NCBI GenBank assembly: GCA_020249145.1
Contig: JADCGF010000001.1
Span: 124,001 to 188,000, forward strand
DNA: 64,000 nucleotides
Origin: Roseomonas sp.
GTDB lineage: Bacteria > Pseudomonadota > Alphaproteobacteria > Acetobacterales > Acetobacteraceae
Direction: 5' to 3'
Shown: positions 17,818-26,710 of the stretch, piece after piece
How the letters are laid out: every line of letters starts with the position of its first letter
How positions within the stretch are numbered: position 1 is the first letter of the stretch
Position numbers and translations under genes: made by a program
The notes under the pieces: generated by a model
Seen by the model: only the letters and a program-made list of their open reading frames with translations
What the model was told of the DNA's origin: nothing
The model's database searches: none

Positions 17818-18825
17818 ATGGGCGGTTTCGTGCGCTTCCTGTTGGGCAGTGCAGCGCTGATTGCGGCGCTGCCTGCCCTGGCCCAAACGCCGGCGCAGCA
17901 ACAGGCCGATCCGGCGGGGACCTTCGCGTTTCTGTTGGAAAATGACACATTCTCCGGCAACGACCGCTACTACACCAATGGCTTTCTTTTCGCCTGGCGG
18001 GCACCTTCCTATGATCCGCCTGCTTGGCTTGCGGGGCTGACAGAGGGGCCAAACCTCTTCTTCCCAGGTGGCGGCGTGACGCGCTGGGGCCTCAGTTTCG
18101 GGCAGAAGATGTTCACGCCGGAAGACACGCTGGCGACCAATCCTGACCCAAAGGACCGCCCCTATGCCGCCTGGCTTTATGGCGCAATTTCGCTGCATTC
18201 CTATACGGCGCGTGAGATGGGCACGCTGGAGTTGCAGCTTGGCGTTATCGGGCCTTCCGCGCTTGGCGAATGGGTGCAGAACACAACGCATGACATGATG
18301 CGCATTGATCGCGCCTATGGCTGGAATTATCAGCTGCGCGATGAACCAGGCGTCAATCTGGTGACGAACCGGCAATGGCGTCTGAATGGCGAAGTCGATG
18401 CAGCCGGACGGCGATTTGGCCTAGTGCCGAGCCTCGCGGCCAGCCTTGGCAATGTGCATACCTATGCCGCCGGGGGCATGCTGCTCCGCTACGGGACGGA
18501 GCTTGAGGCGGATTTCGGCCCGCCGCGTGTGCGCCCAGTTTCCGCCGGTTCGGTTTTCTTCCAGCCAACCGGGCGTTTTGGCTGGTATGTCTTTGGCGGT
18601 GTTGAAGGCCGCGCAGTGGCGCGGGATATCTCATTGGATGGCAATACCTGGCGCGATAGCCGAAGCGTGGATCGGGAAGTGCTGGTGGGTGATGCCAGCG
18701 CGGGCTTGGCCTTGATCTTCGAAAGCGCGCGTCTGACCGCGACCTATACGATCCGCAGCAAGGAATTCGAAACGCAGCGGGAAGCGGCGCAATTCGGGTC
18801 TGTGAGTATCGCGTTTCGGTTTTAG
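17818..18825 (+). CDS. LpxR-like lipid A deacylase (outer-membrane beta-barrel)
   Basis: Outer-membrane protein of 335 residues. A signal peptide ends near LPALAQ. The LpxR (DUF2219) signature ENDTFSGNDRYYTNG follows at about residues 41-55, and the protein ends in Phe, as barrel proteins do. In Salmonella and Helicobacter, LpxR removes the 3'-acyloxyacyl group from lipid A. Asn and Asp residues of the signature and a downstream His (THDMMRI) are candidates for the active site. It begins 4 bases after the SLC13 gene and so may share its transcript, with no obvious functional link. Confidence 0.87.
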   Translation: MGGFVRFLLGSAALIAALPALAQTPAQQQADPAGTFAFLLENDTFSGNDRYYTNGFLFAWRAPSYDPPAWLAGLTEGPNLFFPGGGVTRWGLSFGQKMFTPEDTLATNPDPKDRPYAAWLYGAISLHSYTAREMGTLELQLGVIGPSALGEWVQNTTHDMMRIDRAYGWNYQLRDEPGVNLVTNRQWRLNGEVDAAGRRFGLVPSLAASLGNVHTYAAGGMLLRYGTELEADFGPPRVRPVSAGSVFFQPTGRFGWYVFGGVEGRAVARDISLDGNTWRDSRSVDREVLVGDASAGLALIFESARLTATYTIRSKEFETQREAAQFGSVSIAFRF

Positions 18826-18964
18826 CGATTGCGGTTAAACACGCCCGGCAGAGATACCCTGCACAGCGGCGCGACACTCCGCCAATGCGCGGCGCTACCC
18901 CCTGGTTTCCAATCATCGTGAAAGATTCTTGGCGTCAGGGCCAAAAGACACAGGGGGCATGCAA

Positions 18965-20536
18965 ATGAGATCAAAATGGGCCGGCGCGGCCATGCTGGGT
19001 CTGATGGTGGGGGCTGCCCCAGCCTATGCGCAGCAGCCCACCATGGAAGATCTGATGCGGCGCATAGATGCGCTGCAACAACGTGTGAATGAACTCGAAC
19101 GCCGCCCGCAGCGCCCGGCCCCTGTCGCCGCACCCGTGCCCGCACCTGCACCAGCCGCACCGGCACGTGCCGCAGCACCCCGCACAGCGCCGGTTGCCGC
19201 CACCGCAGCCGCCCCTGCCGCCGCACCCGCGCCACGCTCGCCTGAGGTCGTGCGCGCTGAGGTGGATGAGGCGCTGCGCGGCAGCCTGGATGGGCTTGCC
19301 ATGCGCATCCCGAATTCGGATACGACTGTGCGGCTTTATGGGTTTCTGCGGCTGACGGGTTATCGCGATTTCAATGCGCGCAACCCGACCGATGCGGCCT
19401 CAGTGCAGGGTATTCCGCTGACTGCCAGAAATACGCAGCCCGGCGATGGCGACATCACCGCGCGCAGTTCGCGCTTCGGCTTTGATACGCGCACCGATAC
19501 TGCCTGGGGGCGCTTGGATACCACGATTGAAGGCGATTTCCGTGGTGAGATTTCGCAAGGTGGTGATCTTGCCTATCGCCTCAGGCAGGCCTTCGCCGAA
19601 TTGACCCGCGATGATTGGAGCTACCTGATCGGACAAACAAACAGCCTTTGGAATGAAGGGCTGACCGAGGCGATGCATGATGCGACCAACCTCAATCAAA
19701 GCTTCATCCGCCAGGCGCAGCTTCGCGTGACGCATCGCTTCGGCAGCAATTGGATGCTGCAAGGTTCGGTTGAAGCGCCCTACGGCGATATCCTGACGCA
19801 ACGCGGCCCGGCCTTTTCGCCCATTCGCTTTGATGGCGGCGCAAGTCCGGCCTTTGACCAAATGCCCGATCTGCTGGCGCGGCTGACCTGGCGCGATGGC
19901 GCAGAGGAATACGTGCTACGCGGATTGTTCCGGCAGCTTACGCTTGAACCGGATGGCACCACACTTGGCCCAAAGCCGAGCGAGAGCACCTTCGGCTGGG
20001 GGCTTGCCGCCCATACGCGCCTACCGCTTGGCAAATGGATTTCTGCCCTTGGCCGGGATGAGCTGATGCTGATGGGCTATTATGGTGAGGGTATTGGCCG
20101 CTATTTCGCCGGCAATAGCTTCGGCCAGGGTGGCATTTCCGATATCATCATAGCGACCGGCATGGATTACAGCCTGGATTCCGTACCAACCTATGGCGGC
20201 ACCATCGGCTATCGGCGCTTCTGGACCGATAAGGTGCGGAGCACGGTTTCTTATGCTTACGCGCGGCAGGATTTCCCATCCTCGATCCGTTTCGCTTCCG
20301 GCACACCCGGTGCGTTGGCGCGCAACCGCGAAATGCAGCAGGTCATTGCCAATCTGATCTGGAGCCCCTTTGCCGACCGCCCGACCAGCCGCATGCCTTT
20401 CGGCTGGCTTGATCTTGGTCTGGAATATGTCTTCAGCCGGCGTGATCTTGAAGATGGCGCTGGCGCGGTGGGTGCAAATGGCGTTGGCCATGGCATTGCC
20501 AATCGCTTGCTTGCGGTTGGGATTGTGCGGTTCTGA
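18965..20536 (+). CDS. DcaP-like trimeric outer-membrane porin
   Basis: Outer-membrane channel of 523 residues. A signal peptide (ends APAYAQQ) is followed by a short coiled coil (LMRRIDALQQRVNELERR), a long Pro/Ala linker (about residues 48-92), and the DcaP barrel starting at TVRLYGFLRLTGYRDF and ending in Phe. DcaP porins take up anionic or dicarboxylic substrates. The coiled coil and linker may trimerise and tether the protein in the periplasm. ATG at 18965 is chosen because AGGGGG lies 8 bases upstream; the ATG at 18959 is too close to it. It is transcribed apart from the upstream run (140-base gap). Confidence 0.88.
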   Translation: MRSKWAGAAMLGLMVGAAPAYAQQPTMEDLMRRIDALQQRVNELERRPQRPAPVAAPVPAPAPAAPARAAAPRTAPVAATAAAPAAAPAPRSPEVVRAEVDEALRGSLDGLAMRIPNSDTTVRLYGFLRLTGYRDFNARNPTDAASVQGIPLTARNTQPGDGDITARSSRFGFDTRTDTAWGRLDTTIEGDFRGEISQGGDLAYRLRQAFAELTRDDWSYLIGQTNSLWNEGLTEAMHDATNLNQSFIRQAQLRVTHRFGSNWMLQGSVEAPYGDILTQRGPAFSPIRFDGGASPAFDQMPDLLARLTWRDGAEEYVLRGLFRQLTLEPDGTTLGPKPSESTFGWGLAAHTRLPLGKWISALGRDELMLMGYYGEGIGRYFAGNSFGQGGISDIIIATGMDYSLDSVPTYGGTIGYRRFWTDKVRSTVSYAYARQDFPSSIRFASGTPGALARNREMQQVIANLIWSPFADRPTSRMPFGWLDLGLEYVFSRRDLEDGAGAVGANGVGHGIANRLLAVGIVRF

Positions 20537-20550
20537 AGATGCAGAAAACA

Positions 20551-20601
20551 TAAAAAACCGGCCATGGCAGCTTAAGGGGTCAGTTCTGCCACCATGGCCG
20601 G
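20551..20601 (-). terminator. Rho-independent terminator for the Do-protease gene
   Basis: Arms CCGGCCATGG (20558-20567) and CCATGGCCGG (20592-20601) pair perfectly and can extend with CAG/CTG inside. Read on the minus strand the stem is followed by six T. It lies about 95 bases beyond the protease stop at 20695 and also separates it from the convergent porin gene. Confidence 0.75.
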
Positions 20602-20694
20602 CGGGGCCGGAGCCTGCGCCCATTGCGGCGCGCATTATTCTTTCTCCAGCCTTACCATTCGGCGGCGCGCCCTATCAGACGCGCCGCCGGATTG

Positions 20695-22128
20695 TCAGCC
20701 CTGCGCGGCAGGCACGGCGATGAAGGCCGGCTTGCCATCGCGCAGGATGCGCACCGCCACCGCACCACCAGCGGCATTCGCCTCACGCAGTGCACGCACG
20801 GCGGCTTCCGCATCATCGGTGGCCGCTGCGCCAACGCCCACGATCACATCGCCCCGGCGCAAACCGGCTTCCTGGGCGCGTGAATTCGGCTCCACCGCCT
20901 GCACCAGCGCGCCCTTGGCATCATTGGGCAAGCGGAGTGACGCACGTGCTTCCGGCGTGATCGGCATCAGCGAAACACCAATGCGCGGCGCGTTGGATTG
21001 TTCGGCACCCGCGCGGGCACGTTCCGCCCCCGGCTGAGCAGCGATATCCACACGCAGGCTGGCCTCGGCCCCATCGCGCCAGAGCTTCAGATCAGCCTTC
21101 GCACCGGGGCGGAGATCCGCCACGTTGCGCGCCAAGTCACGCGGGTTACGCACGGGTTTGCCATCCAGCGCCGTCACCACATCGCCTGGCTTCAGGCCAG
21201 CCTTGGCGGCGGGGCTGTCATTTTCCACACCCGCCACAAGGGCACCCTGCGGTGCTTCAGCACCCTTGGCCGGCAACTTCAACGCCGCCGCCATGGCCGT
21301 ATTCACCGGCTGAGTGGAAACGCCAATGAAGCCGCGCTCCACAAAGCCTTTCTCGCGCAGTTCCACCACAACGCGCTTCACCATATTGGACGGCACGGCA
21401 AAGCCGATACCCACCGAACCACCGGTCGGGCTGAAGATCGCCGTATTCACGCCAATCACGCCGCCATCGCGGGCGAAAAGCGGGCCGCCGGAATTGCCCT
21501 GATTGATCGGCGCATCCACCTGGATGAAATCATCATAGGGGCCAGCGCCAATATCGCGGCCAGTGGCCGAGACCACGCCCGTGGTCACAGTGCCGGACAG
21601 GCCATAGGGGTTGCCCATGGCCACCACCCAATCGCCGGGCTGCGCACGATCAGAATCGCCCAAAGCAACGAAGGGCAGCGGCGCGCCGGCTTCCACCTTC
21701 AGCAGCGCGACATCGGTGCGCGAATCGCGGCCAACAACGCGGGCCTGCAATTCGCGGCCATCTTCCAGCTTCACCATAACGCGCGTTGCGCCATCCACAA
21801 CGTGGTTGTTGGTCACGATGAAGCCGGCGGCATCAATGATGAAGCCGGAACCCGTGCCCTGCACGCGGCCCTGGCCGGGGTTGGGCATGCCCGTCTCAGT
21901 GCGCGGCTGCTTGCCGGAAACATTGATGGTGACAACGGCTGGGCGCACGGCCTTCACCAGCTCGGCAAAGCCGGCGGCCGGCGCGGCGCGGTCAAGGGTA
22001 ATCGCCGGGGCAACAGGCGCCGGGGCATTTTGGGCGTGCACGGCAAGGCCGGTCAGCGCGGTTGAACCAAGCAAAAGGCCGAGCAGCGCATAGCGCGCAG
22101 TCCGGCGGGCGGGGCTGGAAGTAGCCAT
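20695..22128 (-). CDS. degP: Do-family periplasmic serine endoprotease (DegP/DegQ/MucD type)
   Basis: Envelope quality-control protease/chaperone of 477 residues. It has a signal peptide, a trypsin-like domain with the triad His109 (NNHVV), Asp139 (RTDVALLK) and Ser213 (GNSGGP), then two PDZ domains (about 265-360 and 375-470). The short loop between the signal peptide and the domain resembles DegQ/MucD more than E. coli DegP. The start has GGAGA about 8 bases upstream. The terminator at 20551-20601 follows the gene. Upstream and co-oriented is a kinase/regulator pair; control of this protease by that pair is plausible but not shown. Confidence 0.95.
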   Translation of the reverse strand: MATSSPARRTARYALLGLLLGSTALTGLAVHAQNAPAPVAPAITLDRAAPAAGFAELVKAVRPAVVTINVSGKQPRTETGMPNPGQGRVQGTGSGFIIDAAGFIVTNNHVVDGATRVMVKLEDGRELQARVVGRDSRTDVALLKVEAGAPLPFVALGDSDRAQPGDWVVAMGNPYGLSGTVTTGVVSATGRDIGAGPYDDFIQVDAPINQGNSGGPLFARDGGVIGVNTAIFSPTGGSVGIGFAVPSNMVKRVVVELREKGFVERGFIGVSTQPVNTAMAAALKLPAKGAEAPQGALVAGVENDSPAAKAGLKPGDVVTALDGKPVRNPRDLARNVADLRPGAKADLKLWRDGAEASLRVDIAAQPGAERARAGAEQSNAPRIGVSLMPITPEARASLRLPNDAKGALVQAVEPNSRAQEAGLRRGDVIVGVGAAATDDAEAAVRALREANAAGGAVAVRILRDGKPAFIAVPAAQG

Positions 22129-22250
22129 GAGTTGTTCTCTCCATCAAAAGGGCAGGGCGCTGATTCGCTTTCGCCTTGACTGCCAAAATGGAGAAAACCT
22201 GCTGTAAAGTCCCGAACGCGAAGCTGAAATGATTTTCAGGATTGGGCCTG

Positions 22251-23603
22251 TCAGCTTTCGGCTTTTGCGCCGGAAAGATCCACCGTCACGCAAAGCCCTG
22301 GCGCGGCGTCTGACAATACCGGCGCGGCGCCATGCAGCTTCGCCACCGCCGCCACCAGAGCCAGGCCAAGCCCGCTACCGGGCGTGCCCCGGCTGCGGTC
22401 CAGCCGATAAAAGCGGCGCAGCACGCGGGCGCGTTCTTCGGGCGGCACACCTGGCCCATCATCGGCCACTTCCAGCACGGGGCCTGGGCGCAGCGCCACG
22501 TGCAGTGTGCCCCCGCCATGGGTCAGGGCATTGTCCATGAGATTCGTGAGCATTTGCCGCAGCAGCGCCGCATCGCCATGCAGGCGCTGGTCGGGTGCTA
22601 CCTGCACCTCAAGCCGCTTGCCGGCTTCTTCCGCCACCACCGCGTAAGCCTCGGCCAGTGTCGTCACCAGCGCAGAAAGCTCCACCACCGGTGCTTCCTG
22701 CGGCGGCAGAGGTGGGCCGGCTTCAAGCTGAGCAATACGCAGCAGCGCGGTGAAGGCGGCAAGCACCGTATCCAATTCAGCCAAGGCAGCTTCAAAGGCT
22801 GCGCCATCGGCATTGGGATCGCGCGCGCGTGCGAGGGCTGCTTCCAGCTTTTGACGCAGGCGGGAAAGCGGGCCGCGCAAATCATGCGCGACATCCACCG
22901 TGACCTGCCGCATGCCCTCGATCAGCGCTTCCTGACGTTCCAGCAGCGTATTCACCGTGCCCGCCAGGCGGTCGAATTCATCGGCGCTGCCGGCCAAGGG
23001 CAGACGGCGTGCGAGGTCTCCATGCATCACCTGTTCAGCGGCTTCCGAGACACGCCTGAGGCGATTTTGCAACCCGCGCGCCATGAACAAGCCGAAAGCG
23101 AGCGCAAGCAGCACCGCGATTGCGCCCGCCGCGAGCAGCGTGGTGGCAAGGGTTGCAGCCGTATCCAGCACCGCGCCGAATTCCGCCGCGACCAGCAAGG
23201 TGAAGCCAGTGGCAACCCCAATGCCGAGCGTGCGTACCGGCCCTTCTGGCGCCTTCAGCGTAACAAAACCGCGCAAGCCCGCCGGCGCGCCGGAAAGTCG
23301 TGCAGACCCTGCAAGGGGGCGCCCATCCGGCAAGCGCAACTGCACCAGAATGGCGCTTGGTGTGCGGTCGCGCGTGCGGGCTTCCACCGCGCGCGTCAGG
23401 CCAATCATGCCGAAGCGCTGAAATTCGCCGAGCAATAATTCGGCTTCCGCACGGATGGTACTATCCAGCGCTTCTTCCAAGGCCGAGGAACTCCGCAGCC
23501 ACCCAAGCCCAAGGCCAAGCGCGGAAATACCCAAGACACCAAAGGCAGTTAGCAGCGCCGTGCGCAGCGCAAAACTGCGGAGCAACCTACCAATTGCTGT
23601 CAT
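22251..23603 (-). CDS. sensor histidine kinase with HAMP domain
   Basis: Inner-membrane two-component sensor of 450 residues. TM1 is at about 14-35, a short periplasmic sensor at 36-150, TM2 at about 152-175, and HAMP to about 230. The HisKA H-box VAHDLRGPLSRL has His240, followed by a HATPase domain (NLMDNALTHG; DDGPGVPPEE; GSGLGLALV). The start overlaps the stop of the response regulator gene (ATGA), so the pair is coupled. The small periplasmic domain suggests an envelope-sensing type. The Do-protease gene lies 122 bases downstream on the same strand. Confidence 0.93.
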   Translation of the reverse strand: MTAIGRLLRSFALRTALLTAFGVLGISALGLGLGWLRSSSALEEALDSTIRAEAELLLGEFQRFGMIGLTRAVEARTRDRTPSAILVQLRLPDGRPLAGSARLSGAPAGLRGFVTLKAPEGPVRTLGIGVATGFTLLVAAEFGAVLDTAATLATTLLAAGAIAVLLALAFGLFMARGLQNRLRRVSEAAEQVMHGDLARRLPLAGSADEFDRLAGTVNTLLERQEALIEGMRQVTVDVAHDLRGPLSRLRQKLEAALARARDPNADGAAFEAALAELDTVLAAFTALLRIAQLEAGPPLPPQEAPVVELSALVTTLAEAYAVVAEEAGKRLEVQVAPDQRLHGDAALLRQMLTNLMDNALTHGGGTLHVALRPGPVLEVADDGPGVPPEERARVLRRFYRLDRSRGTPGSGLGLALVAAVAKLHGAAPVLSDAAPGLCVTVDLSGAKAES

Positions 23604-24277
23604 TTCGGCGGGCCGAGCATATAGCCCACGCCACGCATGGTCTGGATCGGCGCCGGCAAGCCTTCCAGCGATAATTTCCGGCGCAGCCGGCTGACATGGA
23701 CTTCAACTAGGTTGGTCGAAGGATCGAAGTTCAAATCCCAAACGCCTTCCAGCAGCATGGTCTTGGTCAGCACCTGCCCCGGGCGACGCAGCATGAATTC
23801 CAGGAGGCGCATTTCGGTCGGCAGCAATTCCACTGGCTGGCCATTGCGCCGCACCACGCGCTTCAGCAAATCTAATTCAATATCACCCACTTGCAGCAAT
23901 ACCGGGTCTGTCGTGGGCGCAGGGCGGCGCGCCAGTGCCGCGATGCGTGCGCGGAGTTCACTGAAGGCGAAAGGTTTCGCCAGATAGTCATCCGCACCAG
24001 CATCAAGCCCTTCGACGCGCCGTTCTACCTCCCCCAGCGCTGTCAGTACCAGCACGGGGGTGGTGATGCCGGAAGCGCGCAGGGTGCGCAGAATGGTCAG
24101 GCCATCAGGCCCCGGCAGCATGCGATCTGTCACGATCACATCCCAGGGCTCACCGGCGGCGAGCAGCATGCCATCGCGCCCGGTGCGCGCCACCTGCACG
24201 ACATGGCCAATTTCCTGCAGACCCTTGGCGATGTAGTCGGCCGTCGCCCTATCGTCTTCGATCAGCAGGATGCGCAT
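23600..24277 (-). CDS. OmpR-family response regulator
   Basis: DNA-binding response regulator of 225 residues. The receiver domain has the acidic pocket IEDD (residues 6-9), phospho-acceptor Asp51 (VTDRMLPGPDG) and Lys in YLAKPF. It is followed by a winged-helix Trans_reg_C domain (LLPTEMRLLEFMLRRPGQVLT; VHVSRLRRKL). It is the partner of the kinase encoded directly downstream with a 4-base overlap. The peptidase gene ends 12 bases upstream, so a longer minus-strand operon is likely. Confidence 0.94.
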   Translation of the reverse strand: MRILLIEDDRATADYIAKGLQEIGHVVQVARTGRDGMLLAAGEPWDVIVTDRMLPGPDGLTILRTLRASGITTPVLVLTALGEVERRVEGLDAGADDYLAKPFAFSELRARIAALARRPAPTTDPVLLQVGDIELDLLKRVVRRNGQPVELLPTEMRLLEFMLRRPGQVLTKTMLLEGVWDLNFDPSTNLVEVHVSRLRRKLSLEGLPAPIQTMRGVGYMLGPPK

Positions 24278-24289
24278 GGGGCGCGGATA

Positions 24290-25489
24290 TTACTCCAGCG
24301 TGGCGATGGCAACCGCCAGGCGGCAGCCCTGGGCGAATTCCGGAATGACCACATATTCTTTGACCGTGTGGATTTCCGCCTGACCGGCGCCGAAAGTCAC
24401 GGTCGGCACGCCATGCTTCACCAGCCAATTCGCATCCAACCCGCCTGCGGAGACCATGGTGACGGGCTCCAGCCCCATGGCTTGCGCGGCCTTTTTCGCG
24501 CGCTGCACGGCGGGATCATCTTCCGACATAAGAAAGGGCGGATAGGCGGTGCGCGCCTGGAAGGTAACCTCGGCCATATTGCCATCGGCATCCTTCACTT
24601 CACCCTTCGCCTTATTGAAGGCGGCTTCGAAGGCTTCGGTGATCTTGACCGCAAAGGCAGCATCCGTACTGCGGGCTTCACCAACCAGATGCACGTAATC
24701 CGTCACGACATTGGTCGCATCGCCAGCGGGCTTGCCATCCTTGCCACCGAAGATACCAACATTGGATGAACCCTTGCCTTCCGGCTGCTCCACCTTGCCG
24801 AACCAGCCGCTGCGACGTGCTTCGGTCAGCCCGATGGAAGCAACAAGCGTCGAGGATATGCCGCGTTCCGGCGCCACACCGGCATGGGCGGCCTTGCCCT
24901 TGATGGTGACTTCCCAATTCTGCTGCCCGACCGCGCCGATGGTCAGCAAGGCCGCATGGGTGCTGTCCACATTGAAGCCCATGGTGGCACCGCCCAGGTC
25001 CTTTGGGTCAAGTTCACGTGCGCCATGCAGCCCGCTTTCTTCGCGCACGGTGAACAGCATGGTGATCGGCGGATGCGGCAGCTTGTGTTGGATAAGCGCC
25101 TTCGCGAGCGCAATAAGCACAACGCAGCCCGTGCCATTATCGCCACCCAAAGCCGTGGTGCCATCAGAAACAATCCGGTCCCCCTCACGCCGCGGCTTCG
25201 CACCCTTGCACAGCGGCACGGTATCCATGTGTGTGGAGAATAACAGCCGCGGTCCGGGCTTGGTGCCTGGCAGGTCAACGATCAGATTGCCCACTTCGGT
25301 CGGCAGCTTGATGCGCTGATGGACGGTATCGTAGCGGATCGCGCTTGCCGGTACGCCAACCTTCTTCAGCTCATCTACAATGGCAGCGCCGATGGCGGCT
25401 TCAAACCCTGTCACGCTGTCAATCGCGAGCAAGCGGATCAGCATCTCCGTCGCATATTCAACATCAACAAGTTCGGCTGTGTTTCCCAT
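24290..25489 (-). CDS. peptidase T-like M20/M42-family metallopeptidase
   Basis: Cytosolic zinc peptidase of about 399 residues. Metal-binding motifs are FSTHMDTV, GGDNGTG and REESGLHG, followed by the dimerisation domain (KAAHAGVAPERG). The overall layout matches the PepT-like branch of M20. Two starts are possible. ATG at 25489 has AAGGGA about 7 bases upstream and is chosen; ATG at 25528 overlaps the marC stop (ATGA) and would add 13 residues. Its role is probably release of amino acids from short peptides. It lies in the minus-strand run marC, peptidase, regulator, kinase. Confidence 0.87.
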   Translation of the reverse strand: MGNTAELVDVEYATEMLIRLLAIDSVTGFEAAIGAAIVDELKKVGVPASAIRYDTVHQRIKLPTEVGNLIVDLPGTKPGPRLLFSTHMDTVPLCKGAKPRREGDRIVSDGTTALGGDNGTGCVVLIALAKALIQHKLPHPPITMLFTVREESGLHGARELDPKDLGGATMGFNVDSTHAALLTIGAVGQQNWEVTIKGKAAHAGVAPERGISSTLVASIGLTEARRSGWFGKVEQPEGKGSSNVGIFGGKDGKPAGDATNVVTDYVHLVGEARSTDAAFAVKITEAFEAAFNKAKGEVKDADGNMAEVTFQARTAYPPFLMSEDDPAVQRAKKAAQAMGLEPVTMVSAGGLDANWLVKHGVPTVTFGAGQAEIHTVKEYVVIPEFAQGCRLAVAIATLE

Positions 25490-25524
25490 GGTCTTGTCCC
25501 TTTGATCATTGATGACGCGGCGCG

Positions 25525-26211
25525 TCACCGCTTCGCGAGAATGGCGGTGAGCGCATCAATCACGCCCGTCAGCATAATCTGCGCGCCGATGCAAAGCAGC
25601 ACAAAGGCCGCGAGTTTTGCAGCAATCAGCATGCCTGTCGGGCCAAGCTTGCGCGCCACCGCGGCGGCATTGGCATAGGCGACCCAAACAGTCAGCGCCA
25701 CCGTCGCGGCCGTCAGCGTGAAGGCCAGCGTGTTCAGCACGATGTCGCTGATTTCAGAGGAACGCCGTTCCGCCGAAAGCGCGATGGAAGCGGCGATGGT
25801 GCCCGGGCCGGTGGTGAGCGGCAGGGTGAGCGGGAAGAAGCTCATGCGCTCCACCGGGGCGGTGTCCAGGGCAGCGGGCGCCTGGGACTCGCGGCGCTGA
25901 TTGTCATCTTCCTCATTCAGCATTTGCCAGCCGGCCACCGCCACCGTAAGCCCACCGGCAATTCGCAGGGCTTCCAGAGAGATCCCAAAAAAACCGAGGA
26001 TCGGCGTGCCGAGGAACAGCGCCGCCAGCAGGACGATGAAGCTATTGATGGCGATGGACCGCGCAAGGCGCGACCGTTCCTGTTCGGTCAGCCAACGCGT
26101 CATGCCGTGGAAGATCAGCGCGCCGGCGGGCGGGTTGATAATGCTGATCAGCGCCGAAAAGCCAAAAAGCCAGGCGGCGAACAAATCCCCGAAAATGGCG
26201 GCAGCGGTCAT
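25525..26211 (-). CDS. marC: MarC/UPF0056 family integral membrane protein
   Basis: Inner-membrane protein of 228 residues with six hydrophobic segments in two repeats of three. It shows the family signatures NPPAGALIF near the N terminus and FPLTLPLTTGPGTIAA in the middle. The former link of MarC to multidrug resistance was not confirmed, and the transport substrate is unknown. It appears to be the first gene of the minus-strand run down to the kinase at 22251, overlapping a possible peptidase start by 4 bases. Confidence 0.9.
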   Translation of the reverse strand: MTAAAIFGDLFAAWLFGFSALISIINPPAGALIFHGMTRWLTEQERSRLARSIAINSFIVLLAALFLGTPILGFFGISLEALRIAGGLTVAVAGWQMLNEEDDNQRRESQAPAALDTAPVERMSFFPLTLPLTTGPGTIAASIALSAERRSSEISDIVLNTLAFTLTAATVALTVWVAYANAAAVARKLGPTGMLIAAKLAAFVLLCIGAQIMLTGVIDALTAILAKR

Positions 26212-26427
26212 GATGCTGAAGGCGTTAATGGAAGACTGGCGCGCGCGTTAGGCAATTGCGCCCCGGGGCTGTGCTCTGCATCCCAAGGTTTGCGGGCGAC
26301 CATGGCGCCAAAAAGAAAACCCCGATGCGCAAGACGCGCAACGGGGCTGTAAAGCCGTTCCGCCCGGATGGGCGGGAATGACAAAACCCAAAGGCGACGC
26401 CGAAGCGACGCCAAAGGGTATGTCAAA
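26212..26427. other. intergenic region between marC and the small lipoprotein gene
   Basis: This 216-base stretch contains the terminator at 26310-26346 and further short inverted repeats (CGCCC/GGGCG near 26361-26374; ACCC-GGCG/CGCC-GGGT across 26387-26420). No coding sequence was recognised. Confidence 0.5.
26310..26346 (-). terminator. Rho-independent terminator of the small lipoprotein unit
   Basis: On the minus strand, CCCCG ... CGGGG arms (26342-26346 and 26320-26324) enclose an inner TGCGC/GCGCA stem and are followed by TTTTCTTTTT. It sits about 80 bases past the lipoprotein stop and before marC, so it would insulate the two genes. Confidence 0.7.
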
Positions 26428-26598
<171 letters not shown>

Positions 26599-26638
26599 GT
26601 TGCACATCCAGGTTGCTAGAGACTAGGAAACGGCCCAC

Positions 26639-26667
26639 ATAAGAATCAAATATTCGCAAGTTGTCAA
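26639..26667 (-). promoter_or_regulatory. sigma70-type promoter of the small lipoprotein gene
   Basis: On the minus strand a perfect -35 TTGACA (26667-26662) is followed after exactly 17 bases by TCTTAT (26644-26639; 4 of 6 consensus). The predicted start of transcription is about 35 bases before the ATG at 26598. Confidence 0.6.
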
Positions 26668-26710
26668 ACCCTTTTCTTGTATGGAATGTGAAGTTTCAGG
26701 AGTTAGTCGC

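Noticed and set aside
16810..18375. long minus-strand open frame of 521 codons
   Set aside because: It is antisense to the SLC13 and LpxR genes and is rich in His/Arg/Gln, as expected of a shadow frame.
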